This document shows, piece after piece, positions 20,401 to 28,200 of a DNA stretch of 64,000 nt. The number at the start of each line of letters is the position of its first letter. Positions within the stretch are counted from its first letter, which is position 1. The notes under the pieces are model-generated. The model saw only the letters and a program-made list of their open reading frames with translations. It ran no database searches and was not told where the DNA came from. Source of the DNA: Nereocystis luetkeana (lineage: Eukaryota; Sar; Phaeophyceae; Laminariales; Laminariaceae); the NCBI GenBank assembly GCA_031213475.1, contig JARUPZ010000017.1, forward strand, positions 6,898,167 to 6,962,166, written 5' to 3'. Both the position numbers and the translations under genes were made by a program.

Positions 20401-22278
20401 CAACGGGCTGAGCACGCAATTCACGACTGGTCCACCGTTGTGGTACATATGAACATGCTATTGCGCTGAGGCGTGTCATATCTCACATAGATAGTCGTAT
20501 CCCCCGAAAACGTGCATTTGAAGACGTCGCTGGTAGGATCCAGGCACGAGTTGCTGCTGCTGCTGCTGCCGACCACTGAGTGTTGAAATCCGGAAGTGGG
20601 GAATAAGCGTGGGATGGAATAGTGAGGGGTCTGTGACCTCGCACTGCACGTGGTTACTGCCTGTGCGGCTTTGGGATCGACGAACGGGGCTGAATTGGTT
20701 GTTACTGTGATGTTGTGGTTAAACACGACGAGGTGTTCTACGATAGAGGTTCACATTAAACTTTCTGAGGCTCCTCACTCAAGGAGCTCCTTACCTCTTC
20801 CGAAAACTGACTTCAGCAAAAATCAAAATGCATCGCGGCGAATAATCCCCCATGGCCCGAGTCTACAAAAGTTTTTTTTTTTTTTTCGAATATCAAGATT
20901 ATTTGGCATTCCGACGATTTGGGCTCAAGGAACCCCAGGTGCTGACTGCTGCCACGGCTGCTTTTATCACCACTGCGGATGATCGACCTCTGGACATTCG
21001 AATACTTGGGGCAGGTAAGGCGTTACGGACGGACGCATAGAGGAGGGCAGGAGGTTCTGCAACCAATGTGCGACGCTAGTCGACTCAGTAGCGTAAGCAT
21101 GATACAGTACCGTACCGTTCTCAGCATAATTTCTTGAAAAAGCACTGGTTTGATCGGCGGGTTCCTATTACTGTGTACAAGCACCGTGTAGTGGAAATGT
21201 ATTGAACGACCCACAGAATTTGTTTTTGTGCGGAGCGCGGGATGCATATTCAGCTACATGGTGCCGGCATTTAGTGCGGAAATTTCCCAAGCAACTCTTT
21301 CGGGGGAACATGGTTGATGAGACCAAATAGTGTTATTAATATTGCGGGGGACCATAGTTAATAGGACCAAATATTGAAAGTAGAAATTGTTAAATATATA
21401 CCAGGTAGATTTTATGTATACCACAGGTCCTATTAACTATGGTCCCCCGTAATAGTAGGAATAGCGAAATATATGGTTTTATATGTGTACCGTAGGTCCA
21501 ATATGATATGGTCCCCGGCAAATACTGTACGTACAGACAGCAGTGCTACGGAACCTATTTGTTTCGTCATCGAAAGCTTGTGTGTGTCGGATTGTTTCCA
21601 CATAAACGTTCATGTGGGTGGGCCAAAGGTTAGAGTTAGGTTTAGGCTTGGGTTTGGCGGCATACTGGTACCGTTCGGTGTGTTTCTGTGTTATCCACTA
21701 GTAGGGCGTCCTATTATCTCCACTTACCATCTGACAGCGTGCGGGGCTAGTTCCGTTCATACCATCCGCACACAATATAAAATGGAAACTGCTGTGCGGT
21801 GTGCAGAACCAAGCGGGTGGCAATATCATCCTACTAGACTATTGCCGGAACCACGCGCTTCCCCACGCAATAACTCATGTATTCCATACTGTTCGTCCGC
21901 GCCAGGTATGAGGTATTGGCAGGCCTCGTATCTAGGCGGTAAATTTATACCAGGTACACCGTAACACCGCGCTATCATACGGATTCGCGCCATCAAGGCG
22001 CACTTGCTTCGTGGAATGCGACAACGACGCACCTGGTACCTCTCCGCCTCGCCGATTTTGATATTCGTCACTCGGGTCGCGGAGTCTAGCGTGTAGAGCG
22101 AGCGAGTGCCGTCCTGCCTGAACCTGAGCCTGTAAGGCCTGTTGCGGCCGTCGTCGTATCGGACCACCGTGAACGTGATGCCGCCCTCCGTCACCGACAA
22201 CGTCCCCCGAGTCGCACTGGAAACGCCAGCGTTCGCCAGCATCACTCCCAGCAGGGAGACTCGCCCGGTACTGATCAT
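8274..22278 (-). CDS. LRR receptor-like gene, exon-per-repeat (model)
   Basis: Composite model, 5' to 3' on the minus strand: signal-peptide exon (22278); Cys-rich exons (about 20567, 20060, 19816); LRR cassettes at 18435, 17805, 17334 (frameshifted), 16453, 16100 (irregular), 14872, 13926, 12997, 12356, 11320 and 10215; cap exon (9894); Cys-rich exons (9501, 9212); membrane exon (8467). LRR exons share phase 2 at both ends, so any one could be lost, gained or swapped without breaking frame. Introns run about 260-1150 bp and hold MITEs. Known background: one-LRR-per-exon shuffling has been described in brown-algal LRR-ROCO genes. No ROCO GTPase domain is seen here; signal peptide and membrane segment suggest a surface receptor instead. 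Joins across the N-terminal Cys exons and beyond the membrane exon are unproven. The 17334 frameshift leaves open that the locus is a pseudogene. Confidence 0.55.
8868..9212 (-). CDS. Cys-rich extracellular exon of the LRR receptor-like gene
   Basis: After an acceptor (CGCAGAG| at 9213) the frame reads CTPAEAVFCDEGLTCQSGT and stays open for about 115 codons to a stop at 8868. Many cysteines are present, including CMPATC and DPCLC. An internal donor (TTGCG|GTGAGA, exon end 9140) would give a short 73-nt version ending GYTCG in phase 1. That matches the phase-1 start of the membrane exon. Either ending is possible. The Cys spacing suggests a secreted, disulfide-bonded module next to the membrane. 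Confidence 0.45.
   Translation of the reverse strand, partial: CTPAEAVFCDEGLTCQSGTAGYTCGEILAAAVVPTVSMPAGKAPLPISLFPISQFEVVEESGLQIKCASVVEPICMPATCLKKLDPCLCNPFIIYPEWCTVSKSSCRRQTDGRA
9420..9501 (-). CDS. Exon following the LRR cap
   Basis: An 82-nt exon between GAGCAG| and TTTC|GTGAAG. Its first base completes the split Asn codon left by the cap exon at 9894. The exon encodes TVPFVFLDSEDARDGTCGEA and a short remainder, ending in phase 0, which fits the CAGAG| acceptor of the next Cys exon. Confidence 0.45.
9894..9935 (-). CDS. LRR C-terminal cap exon
   Basis: A 42-nt exon (ATGTAG| ... CCCAA|GTAAGTG) in phase 2/2 encodes EIEDNPELQCLPP. The NPxLxCxP form is the classical end-cap of extracellular LRR arrays. 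It stands directly downstream of the last full LRR exon at 10215. Confidence 0.65.
10215..10286 (-). CDS. LRR cassette exon (72 nt)
   Basis: GATCAG| ... AGACT|GTAAGTC. Exactly 24 codons in phase 2/2, reading VLMGCGLTTLPAGLFSPLVN and then LSR, with the closing Leu split by the intron. Confidence 0.75.
11320..11388 (-). CDS. LRR cassette exon (69 nt)
   Basis: TGATCAG| ... GTACT|GTGAGTT. 23 codons in phase 2/2: NLDFNDVELPEDVFAELANL plus EV. Canonical LRR spacing with one residue fewer than the 24-aa form. Confidence 0.75.
12160..12324 (-). other. Ankyrin-like fragment
   Basis: After GGCCCCAG| the frame reads SWIGGCLDYLHASL, then YEGFSPLHVALRKHYERA, and ends at a stop at 12160. G-F-S-P-L-H-x-A-L is the ankyrin-repeat helix signature. 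It begins only 31 nt beyond the donor of the LRR exon at 12356, too close for a normal intron. It is more likely an unrelated fragment or decayed exon than part of the LRR protein. Confidence 0.35.
12356..12424 (-). CDS. LRR cassette exon (69 nt)
   Basis: ATGATAG| ... GTACT|GTGAGTT. 23 codons in phase 2/2: ELTDNSLTIVEPWLSGLTEL plus RV. The L..N.L core and GL..L end are conserved. Confidence 0.7.
12997..13068 (-). CDS. LRR cassette exon (72 nt)
   Basis: TTGCCAG| ... ACATT|GTGAGTT. 24 codons in phase 2/2: SLIFNGLRSLPDIVFSDLSA plus LDT. Confidence 0.75.
13926..13997 (-). CDS. LRR cassette exon (72 nt)
   Basis: GGTCCAG| ... GAATCT|GTGAGTA. 24 codons in phase 2/2: GLSESGIRTIPEGLFAGLTK plus LEN. 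A textbook IPxGLFxGLxxL repeat. A short LRR-like phrase upstream (LNNNDISLV, about 14130) lacks clear splice sites. Confidence 0.8.
14406..14510. mobile_element. MITE-A copy in an LRR intron
   Basis: TTACGGGGGGGCATAG at the left and GGTCCCCCGTAA at the right frame the usual AT-rich core. It lies in the intron between the cassettes at 13926 and 14872. Confidence 0.95.
14872..14949 (-). CDS. LRR cassette exon (78 nt)
   Basis: CTCTTCAG| ... CGTTT|GTGAGTG. 26 codons in phase 2/2: FLDRNDLTDTTSLVGLFDGL plus TELTR. Two extra residues in the loop before GLFDGL; the same length as the cassette at 16453. Confidence 0.8.
15415..15669. mobile_element. MITE-B copy 1
   Basis: Terminal inverted repeats GACCCGTTCTACGATAGAG and CTCTATCGTAGAACGCCTC, flanked by a perfect 4-bp duplication CTAC (15411-15414 and 15670-15673). 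It is in inverted orientation relative to the copies at 31054, 49539 and 60829. No coding capacity. Confidence 0.9.
15717..15955 (+). repeat. G-run-linked conserved motif (family D), long copy
   Basis: A G-rich run is followed by ATGCATGGCCGTAGTCGTAT, ACCATAGACCCTCGC and GCAGTGCCGGGAC. Further downstream come GAGTCGCA and TTGTGAGGCGGACTT. The same order occurs at 48290-48625. Shorter copies are at 35740, 48785 and 52683. Confidence 0.75.
16100..16195 (-). CDS. LRR-like exon (96 nt)
   Basis: A pyrimidine-rich acceptor (TTGGCGTCAG|) and a weaker donor (TATTT|GTGTGA) bound 32 codons in phase 2/2: WQRHCKICRSLRELDNIWFG, then SCPQLVVELDY. It resembles an irregular, Cys-containing LRR. A second donor (GTGTGAG|GTAAAC) would end it in phase 0. 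Without either donor the frame stays open about 40 codons further. Confidence 0.45.
16453..16530 (-). CDS. LRR cassette exon (78 nt)
   Basis: GTGACCAG| ... GAGCT|GTGAGTT. 26 codons in phase 2/2: RLFNNELTPETLPVCLFSGT plus PLLQE. Confidence 0.7.
16780..17010 (-). other. Coding-like segment, unassigned
   Basis: The minus frame reads MFTGLWDFERWMSSPDAGKQ and continues through HLCRGVFHRG to a donor-like GTGAGC, then a stop at 16780. MFTGLWDFERW could be the tail of a decayed LRR, but no clear acceptor is present. Confidence 0.3.
17334..17406 (-). pseudogene. Frameshifted LRR cassette exon (73 nt)
   Basis: Splice sites are intact (CGTTCAG| ... GACGAT|GTAAGCC) and the first part reads DISVNDLVSLPEGALF. 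The length is 73 nt instead of 72, and the frame then meets TAG. Dropping one base near CTTTTCC restores the DLASL ending. Inclusion of this exon would break any mRNA. It is either a dead cassette, skipped, or a sequencing or assembly error. Confidence 0.7.
17805..17876 (-). CDS. LRR cassette exon (72 nt)
   Basis: TCGCCCAG| ... ACCTT|GTGAGTG. 24 codons in phase 2/2: DLHRSSLVTVPEGLFDGLAK plus LET. Confidence 0.8.
18435..18509 (-). CDS. LRR cassette exon (75 nt)
   Basis: GTATTCAG| ... TTCTT|GTGAGTG. 25 codons in phase 2/2: LLDDSLGVSSYAEGTFAGLS plus ELTF. It is the most upstream well-formed cassette seen. Confidence 0.75.
19723..19816 (-). CDS. Candidate N-terminal LRR-like/Cys exon
   Basis: Acceptor GTTTGCAG| is followed by AFTGCDLTDDDVPFLPSCFE, then ANIERLR, and a possible donor (AGA|GTGACT). 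The spacing recalls ribonuclease-inhibitor-type LRRs with two cysteines. Start in phase 2, end in phase 0; the upstream join is not resolved. Confidence 0.4.
19974..20060 (-). CDS. Candidate N-terminal Cys-rich exon
   Basis: An 87-nt exon between GGTTCAG| and TTCGAG|GTACGG, phase 0/0, 29 codons starting KCTSCCNEYFPDDVCRF. CxxCC and a later Cys suggest a small disulfide module upstream of the LRRs. Confidence 0.4.
20487..20567 (-). CDS. Candidate N-terminal Cys-containing exon
   Basis: NSCLDPTSDVFKCTFSGDTT leads to a donor TAT|GTGAGA in phase 0. The acceptor lies inside a short CAG run (20551-20568) and cannot be placed exactly. It fits between the signal-peptide exon and the CxxCC exon. Confidence 0.35.
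20730..20940. mobile_element. MITE-B copy, right end missing
   Basis: Left terminus GAGGTGTTCTACGATAGAG and the body (GAAAACTGACTTCAGCAAAA, GCATCGCGGCGAATAATCCC) match other copies. The right inverted repeat is absent. Confidence 0.85.
21299..21521. mobile_element. Older MITE-A split by a younger MITE-A
   Basis: Left half CGGGGGAACATGG...ATAGTGTTATTAAT lies before the younger copy. Right half AGTAGGAATAGCG...GGTCCCCGGCAA lies after it. Together they make one diverged element. Confidence 0.8.
21342..21452. mobile_element. MITE-A copy nested in MITE-A
   Basis: TTGCGGGGGACCATAGTTAA ... CTATGGTCCCCCGTAA with intact palindromic arms, inserted in the core of the older copy. Confidence 0.95.
21622..21660. 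repeat. Degenerate telomere-like words
   Basis: GGTTAGAGTTAGGTTTAGGC and following TTGGGTTTGG resemble decayed TTTAGGG units. Short and possibly chance. Confidence 0.3.
22033..22278 (-). CDS. Signal-peptide exon of the LRR receptor-like gene
   Basis: ATG at 22278 opens MISTGRVSLLGVMLANAG, followed by VSSA. This is a typical secretory signal with cleavage expected after VSSA. About 60 further residues follow (for example GGITFTVVRYDD, IKIGEAERYQ) to a donor CAG|GTGCGT at 22032, phase 0. An alternative donor (GAGAG|GTACCA, exon end 22040) would give phase 2. A GTG at 22302 is in frame but is not a eukaryotic start. The downstream domain is not recognised. It is the only signal-peptide exon upstream of the LRR cassettes on this strand, hence the assignment. 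Confidence 0.5.
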
Positions 22279-22727
22279 CTTGATGACTCGCGGGGCTATC
22301 ACCTAGCCCTGTGGAAGGGCGCGGAAAACAAGATGTCTATTAATGGTAGAAGAAGCGCGCAACAAGGGTTTCGTGGCGCTAACTACTGCAGAGTATCGAG
22401 ACCTTTGCATGCACATCGGGGGGAGGGGGTGGGGGGGGGGGGCGGGGGGCAAAGGCGCGACAAATCAGAACAGCACATGCAATTCACACCGAAGTAAGTG
22501 AAGAGTAACGGGGGGCGAAACAAGTAAAGTGTGAGAACTACAAAGTACATACATGTATGTACAAGCCGACGTGAGGGGCGTGGGCCCAACTTCACCTCTG
22601 AATGAAAAAGACAGGACTATTCAATAGTCGCGATATTATATACCTGGTACCTGAAATGTTCGGTCATAAATGATGAGAATATGTGACCTCAGGCAATACT
22701 ACTACAGTAGTAGTAGCAGTATTAATA

Positions 22728-22832
22728 TTACGGGGGACCATAGTTAATAGGACCTGTGGTATACATAAAAACCTATATATTTAACCATTTCTACTAACAA
22801 TATTTGGTCCTATTAACTATGGTCCCCCGTAA
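22728..22832. mobile_element. MITE-A copy, near-intact
   Basis: 105 bp, arms TTACGGGGGACCATAG and CTATGGTCCCCCGTAA, flanked by TA on both sides. Confidence 0.97.
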
Positions 22833-23688
22833 TAGTGCATTACTGGTGCCGTATTCCTCATTGTACCAAAACCACTACGGTAGTATTGGTCGTGAAAGAG
22901 AGTGGGAATATTCGAGCCGCCTATCTATGCCAAGCATGAAAATAAACAGTGTAGTAGGATAAAGTATGGAACAGGAGAGAAAAAGAGCCATCCCACAGTG
23001 GGGGTGCACCAGAAGTTCCTGGGCCCCTCACAGTAGGAGCTCAATATCTCACCCGATACAATACTTGGGGAAAAATCGTTCGTGCCACACCGACCGGCAC
23101 ATGTATGCGCGCTAGTCCTGAAGCGAACATACGAGCAATTTGTTCATGCGAACGTGCTCGGAAAGGGACTTTCTTTTTCAACTGACTGCGAATCCGACGC
23201 CGTAAGAATTGGCCTTACCCGGGAAAATCGGGCCCTCACCCCCGCCCCGACCCTCTTGAACGGTCTGTACGCTGTGGGGAAGGTGTCCGGGAACAATCAG
23301 GCCCAAAAAAAAAAAAAAAAAAATCCGAAAAGAATAATCGACCGTGATAATAATTACTACTACTACTACTGCTCCCTGTACGGTACGTTTTTTTTTGTCG
23401 CTCTTTCCATTCAAAGTACCATACAAATATTTACGGGTCCAACATACACTACTGCTGCACGTACTCCGAACTGAAAGATTCCGATGCGTTCGAGTTAAAT
23501 CCGTGATTTTGGAAAGGGAAGGCAAACGTGCGGGGCCCTTCACACTATTACATAAATAAGAAAGAAGCACAATTTGCTGGGAGGCGGGCTGGTTTAGTAC
23601 TGTGTAAGCCCCCTGTATGCCGTACACAAATTGTCATCGCTGTACCTCACATCATCACCGTGCAGTACGCGGCAGGTGAGATGATAAT

Positions 23689-23795
23689 TTAACCCTTTTA
23701 GAACTGCAGTCTCGTTTTGGGGACAATTGGGGACAAATTACTTGGAATTTGAGTGCCTTGTCCCCAAAACGGGACTGGGGTTCGAAAGGGGTTAA
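23689..23795. mobile_element. Palindrome family C, copy 2
   Basis: TTAACCCTTTTAGAACTGCA at the left, GAAAGGGGTTAA at the right. The GGGGACAA block is duplicated inside, making it longer than copy 1. Confidence 0.85.
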
Positions 23796-24082
23796 TAGTT
23801 GAGAAGTCCAGGCTGAGTTTATATAATATAATATGTTAGAACTTACTGCAAATAATTTGTGCTCATCGAGGAAGGCCACTTTAGATTATGCATATTATTT
23901 GTAGTGCATACATACCTGGTAGCCAATAATATGCCCAGCGTTGACGTCACAACGAGCCGCGAGCGTCATCCAAAGCAGCAGAATACCGACTGCCGTACTG
24001 TACAGTAAGTACCAGGTGCCATACATAGGATTGCCCCTGAACGAAGTGTTCTGATTTCGATGGGACGTATATACATGTATTC

Positions 24083-24188
24083 TTAAGGGGACCATAGTTA
24101 ATAGGACCAAATGTTGTTAGTAAAAATGGTTAAATGTAAAGGTTTTTATGTACACCATAGCGGTCCTATTAACTGTGGTCCCCCGTAA
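24083..24188. mobile_element. MITE-A copy
   Basis: GGGGACCATAGTTAATAGG...GGTCCTATTAACTGTGGTCC..CCGTAA; the left tip is decayed. Confidence 0.92.
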
Positions 24189-24997
24189 TAATATTACTGA
24201 GGAACACGCAAATAGCATCCTCTCCGAAATATTAGTATTCGCACTTGAACCACCAGGTACCACTATTACTACTACTCTACTGTATGTAGGACGAAAAATA
24301 CCCCTTTTGATGCATGAGTAAATAAATAAATGTCTTTCAAGTATTAAGACATCAATATTGAAGAGTACATCATATTTTTATTTTTTTTATTCTTATTATT
24401 TGCCTTCTGACAATGTGCAGGGCGTTATTCATCCAGAATGAAAAAGCTGACATAATTCATCGAATACCACTAACTTCATCGCACCAATTCTCCTTCCCTG
24501 CGTGTACTCACTTGCACCCCCACCATTTACCGAGATATTTTTACATATTGAGATGTAGGAGGGGGCAAAGACAACGCATAGTGTATCGTAGATACACCAT
24601 GGAAGGAAGTAGAGATAGAAGGTAGATAGGCCTTGTGCATAGACATGTTTTCCTTCGTTTCCGGAGATTTCTTCTTTCAGGAATGTTTTGAGTGATCAAC
24701 GTCGAAGTTCATGCTGCACATTGTCAGATGGCAAGATATATATATATATAGAGAGAGAGAGAGAGTAGTAGTAGTACCAACCGAGAGAGGTACTTACACA
24801 CAAAACCTATTAATAGCATGTGCGTATATGCTGCAGTAGTAGTAGGCAATATGTTGTCTCGTTTTCACTCGTGCAAGTAGCGCTTGGTTGTTGTCGCTGT
24901 TGCATACCAATCTGTCGCTCAAAAACAAAGAACGCAATAAGCCCTTATATGAGGGCACACAATGGTACCAGATATATATGTGTCGTACAAAGACCTC

Positions 24998-25099
24998 TTA
25001 CACGGCACCATAGTAATTAGAACCAAATATTGTTAGTAAAATATATACCAGGTATAGTATATGCTAACCGTTGGTCCTATTTACTATGGTCCCCCGTTA
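24998..25099. mobile_element. MITE-A copy, core diverged
   Basis: Left arm CACCATAGTAATTAGAACC, right arm GGTCCTATTTACTATGGTCC; core partly replaced by TATATACCAGGTATA. Confidence 0.88.
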
Positions 25100-26039
25100 T
25101 ACTATTAACGGATCCGAATCACAATGTTGTGCAATCCCATCACCTCCGACCGTGTGTGAGGTGCCAGGCAGGTTCAAGAGCCGGTCGGGGGTTCACATGT
25201 GGGTCCTCGCCAATAGAAAAGCAACGACAGCAAAAAAGGGGGTAAATAGCGCCCAAGCTGGCAGTAGGCACAGGAGGCAGAAGGGGGGTACCGGTAGAGT
25301 TAGAGCAGACGTCCAGCGCTTTTAGTTTCCGCGTTTTTTTTTTGTTATCCTTTCGGGGTGTTTATGAGTGACCAACGTTTGAAGCTCACGCCATACATTG
25401 CCGGGTGGCAGGAATACCAGCCTATTATTATGAATATTACTAGTATTTTGCGTTGTCTTCCTGACAGTAACCTTCCCTCCCTGTCTGTGTAGTTTTTGGT
25501 GTTGATACTAACTAGCCTGAATGGAAAGAAAAGTCTACTGACTGTATGTAGCAATGTACAGCAAGCACGGTATTATCATAACCTGTACGCCTCCTTTGTC
25601 CCGCATTATTGACCTGGAATTATGAGTAAACCACCAACCATCTTATTATGGGGTGCAGATCGTACCACCCCCAACTACAGCGATATTTACGTTTGTCATA
25701 TAGATAGCTTTGTATACGCTTCGGTCTTCGGGTTTACGATGTACAATGTGTATGGTCTAGGACATTGAACTCCGAGCCTGGATCTCGTTTGCTGCGTATA
25801 TAGAACGAGACCCGTACGCTGTCACTCTGAATCTAAACGCGCATAATATCCCCTTTCATGTCTTGGAGGACCCTGCTTGGTGTACCCTCCTCCCCTCGGT
25901 GAACCCTCTTGCACCCTACTCCTCGTCAGTGTCCCACCCCCGCGCGGTTGCCGGCAGTGCTCCAGATCCTTCCCTTCTCCCCCCATAGCAGACCTACACT
26001 CGGGGCAGCCTCCGTGTTACATGGCGAGATTTACATCCC

Positions 26040-26345
26040 GCAGGGCGAGTCGTAGGGGGGGCATGGATAGAATCCCATGCTCAATGGGAGCTCCCGTGGG
26101 ACCCCGCCGGGAGTTTCGAAATTTTAGAAGGACTCCTACGGGACCTCACGGTATGCTATGGAATCACGTGGTCTTTCAGTGGGATCCCAGGGGGGGAATG
26201 ATTGGAGTCTTGCGCGGTATGCGGCGGGATACCGTGGGTGCCCGCGGGGCGTCCCACGGATTCCCGTGGAAGCCCCATGGGCTCCCGTGGACTCCCACAG
26301 GACCCCGTGGGGGTTTCCCGCGGATTCCAACGGGAAAATACACCC
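26040..26345. repeat. Degenerate GC-rich minisatellite of palindromic words
   Basis: Words such as TCCCGTGGAAGCCCCATGGG, CTCCCGTGGACTCCCACAGG and CCCGTGGG recur every 12-18 bases with many self-complementary cores (CCCGCGG, CCCATGGG). Confidence 0.6.
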
Positions 26346-26460
26346 AAGATTGTCAATGGCCGGACAGAATAATTGGATGCTGATAAAAACTAGATAAATA
26401 ATGTACACCAAGTATACCCGTATATACCAGGTATCGTACGCCGGTCGCCCCGGCGGGCTA

Positions 26461-26565
26461 TTACGGGGGACCATAGTTAATAGGACCAAATATTGTTAGT
26501 AAAAATGGTTAAATATACAGGTTTTTGTGTATAATATAGGTCCCATTAACTATGGTCCCCCGTAA
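26461..26565. mobile_element. MITE-A copy, near-intact
   Basis: 105 bp with full arms; flanks GGGCTA| and |TAGTGG show the TA target duplication. Confidence 0.97.
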
Positions 26566-26575
26566 TAGTGGTACG

Positions 26576-26905
26576 CTTGCCCTCGAATGCTGCTAGAAGG
26601 ATTGATGCTGGAGTTTCGAACCCCACGTGGGCCGAACGTTAATAAGAAAACAAAAACGCGAAAAGATTGCTTTTTAAAATATCGGAATCAACCGCTGAGA
26701 GTTCCTAGTAGTATTGATAGTACGAGAAGCGTGGGTTTGTGCCGTGGGCGCGATTCGAGGCGACTCCGCGAGGGGGGCAAAGGGCTGAATGGAGTCTTCT
26801 CGCGATACAGATAAACTTCAAAGCGAGAACCGTGGTGGGGATCTGAGTTACACGGCTACTACTCTAGGAAGAAGAGGGGAGAAAAATGCGCGAAACCATG
26901 AATGG
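26576..26905 (+). mobile_element. SINE-like element, copy 1
   Basis: A tRNA-like head with a B-box resemblance (GAGTTTCGAACCCCACG) is followed by a body (GCTGAATGGAGTCTTCTCGC, GGGGATCTGAGTTAC). It ends near ATGCGCGAAACCATGAATGG. The body is shared with 55039, 58695 and, reversed, 47868. Confidence 0.65.
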
Positions 26906-26925
26906 GTATTTGTAAGAATTCGATA

Positions 26926-27027
26926 TTCCGGGGGGGTCCATGGTAAATAGGACCATACGTTGTTTTTTTTTTTGTAAATATAGATAAATGTATAGGTTCT
27001 GGTGTGTACCGCGGGTCCTATTTACTG
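26926..27027. mobile_element. MITE-A copy, right end truncated
   Basis: TTCCGGGGGGGTCCATGG at the left; the right arm stops at GGGTCCTATTTACTGCAG. It directly follows SINE copy 1. Confidence 0.85.
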
Positions 27028-27651
27028 CAGATGGCCGAGCGAGTCGAGTCCACTTGTGATTACGTGGATGGGTGGATGAAAACAAAAACGAATGAAAATG
27101 TTGAGCTGAACTAACCCGATTTTCGGAATGTTTGGGAATGTTTCGGGAATGATTGTGAGGGCCTTTGCAAAGGATTTCCACATGCACATGATGGGAATTG
27201 TCATTGTTACCCACACCCCTTTACCCCCGACATGCCCAACCCCTTTTGCTTCGTTATATTTCTGTCAGTTTTTCTTCATTGATGTTCGTCCGTTTGCAGG
27301 CAATGTGGAGAACGTTTCACGCCCGTCTGCTGCATGCAATGCAGTTCGCCGTTTCCGACCTTCTAGTCCAACCCAATAAACACGACAACATTCATAATAG
27401 GGTTTCTGGTGAAAAAACAAATCGAAAACAAAGATCGGACGCGGCCAACCCTGAACAACTACAACTAAGTAAGGCGGTTCGCCTTATCATTATTCGCCTT
27501 ATCATGCCCGGGAGACCGAAAGGTAGAGGCGTGCGTGTGTGATATCATGTATTTTATGTGCTCAGCTGCGCATCATATATATGAAAAAGAAGCAAGGCGT
27601 CAGCCGACGACGATGTGATATAAGAGTAAGCCAGGGTAAATCATAAAGCAG

Positions 27652-27787
27652 GTCGATGCTCGCCCTCGCCCGAAACGAAGATACACAGACAGCAACAGCA
27701 GCAGCCGTACAACAGGAACTCACGGAGAACACGACCCTGCAGAAGTTCACCCAGAGGATCCACTGCCCATCCAGATGGAATTACAGG
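27652..27787 (+). CDS. Candidate internal exon, unknown protein
   Basis: Between AAAGCAG| and CAGG|GTACGT. 45 codons start VDARPRPKRRYTDSNSSSRT and end DPLPIQMELQ. Basic/Ser then acidic composition; no domain and no linked exon found. Confidence 0.25.
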
Positions 27788-27865
27788 GTACGTTGGCGGT
27801 AAACTACTGCTGTATGTACTGCGTGTATGTCGTCGGTACTGAAAATAGGACCACCTTGTACATTA

Positions 27866-27983
27866 TTACGGGGGACCATAGTAAGTAGGACCAAATAGTG
27901 TCAGTTTAAAAGGGTAAATATGTAATACTTCGGAGTAGGTTTTTGTGTGTACCTTAGGCCCTATGTAATGTGGCCCCCGGTAA
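27866..27983. mobile_element. MITE-A copy, 118 bp
   Basis: TTACGGGGGACCATAGTAAG ... GTGGCCCCCGGTAA with an extra segment in the core. Confidence 0.9.
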
Positions 27984-28139
27984 ACGTGTCCCACAGTAGT
28001 AATGACGGGGTATCCGGCAAGATGTTTTCAAGGATGTTAAAGTGGCCTCTTATGGTGAGGAGGGAGATCGTGTTCTGCAGTTCGGGACATGACCAGAACA
28101 ATCAAGGAGCGGCTCAGCCGCGTTTCTGGCCTGTTCCTG

Positions 28140-28200
28140 GGCCGTTTTGGGCCCGGGTCGGGGTTAGGGATGGGGATAGGGATAGGGTTAGTTTTCTGGT
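28140..28200. repeat. Degenerate telomere-like words
   Basis: GGGTCGGGGTTAGGGATGGG, then GATAGGGATAGGGTTAG. A short G-strand-like run. Confidence 0.3.

Larger units (their letters stand above)
22303..26030. other. Gene-poor, repeat-bearing DNA
   Basis: No supported gene. Apart from the annotated MITE and palindrome copies it contains poly-A/poly-T runs (23307-23324), short TA/GA and GTA runs (24736-24776) and AT-rich spacers. Confidence 0.5.

Noticed and set aside
22279-22302. GTG at 22302 as the start of the signal-peptide exon
   Set aside because: Eukaryotic nuclear genes start at ATG; the ATG at 22278 gives a better-shaped signal peptide.
22728-22832. Terminator or riboswitch reading of the strong hairpins
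   Set aside because: The hairpins recur as dispersed, flanked insertions with target duplications, and the genome is eukaryotic.
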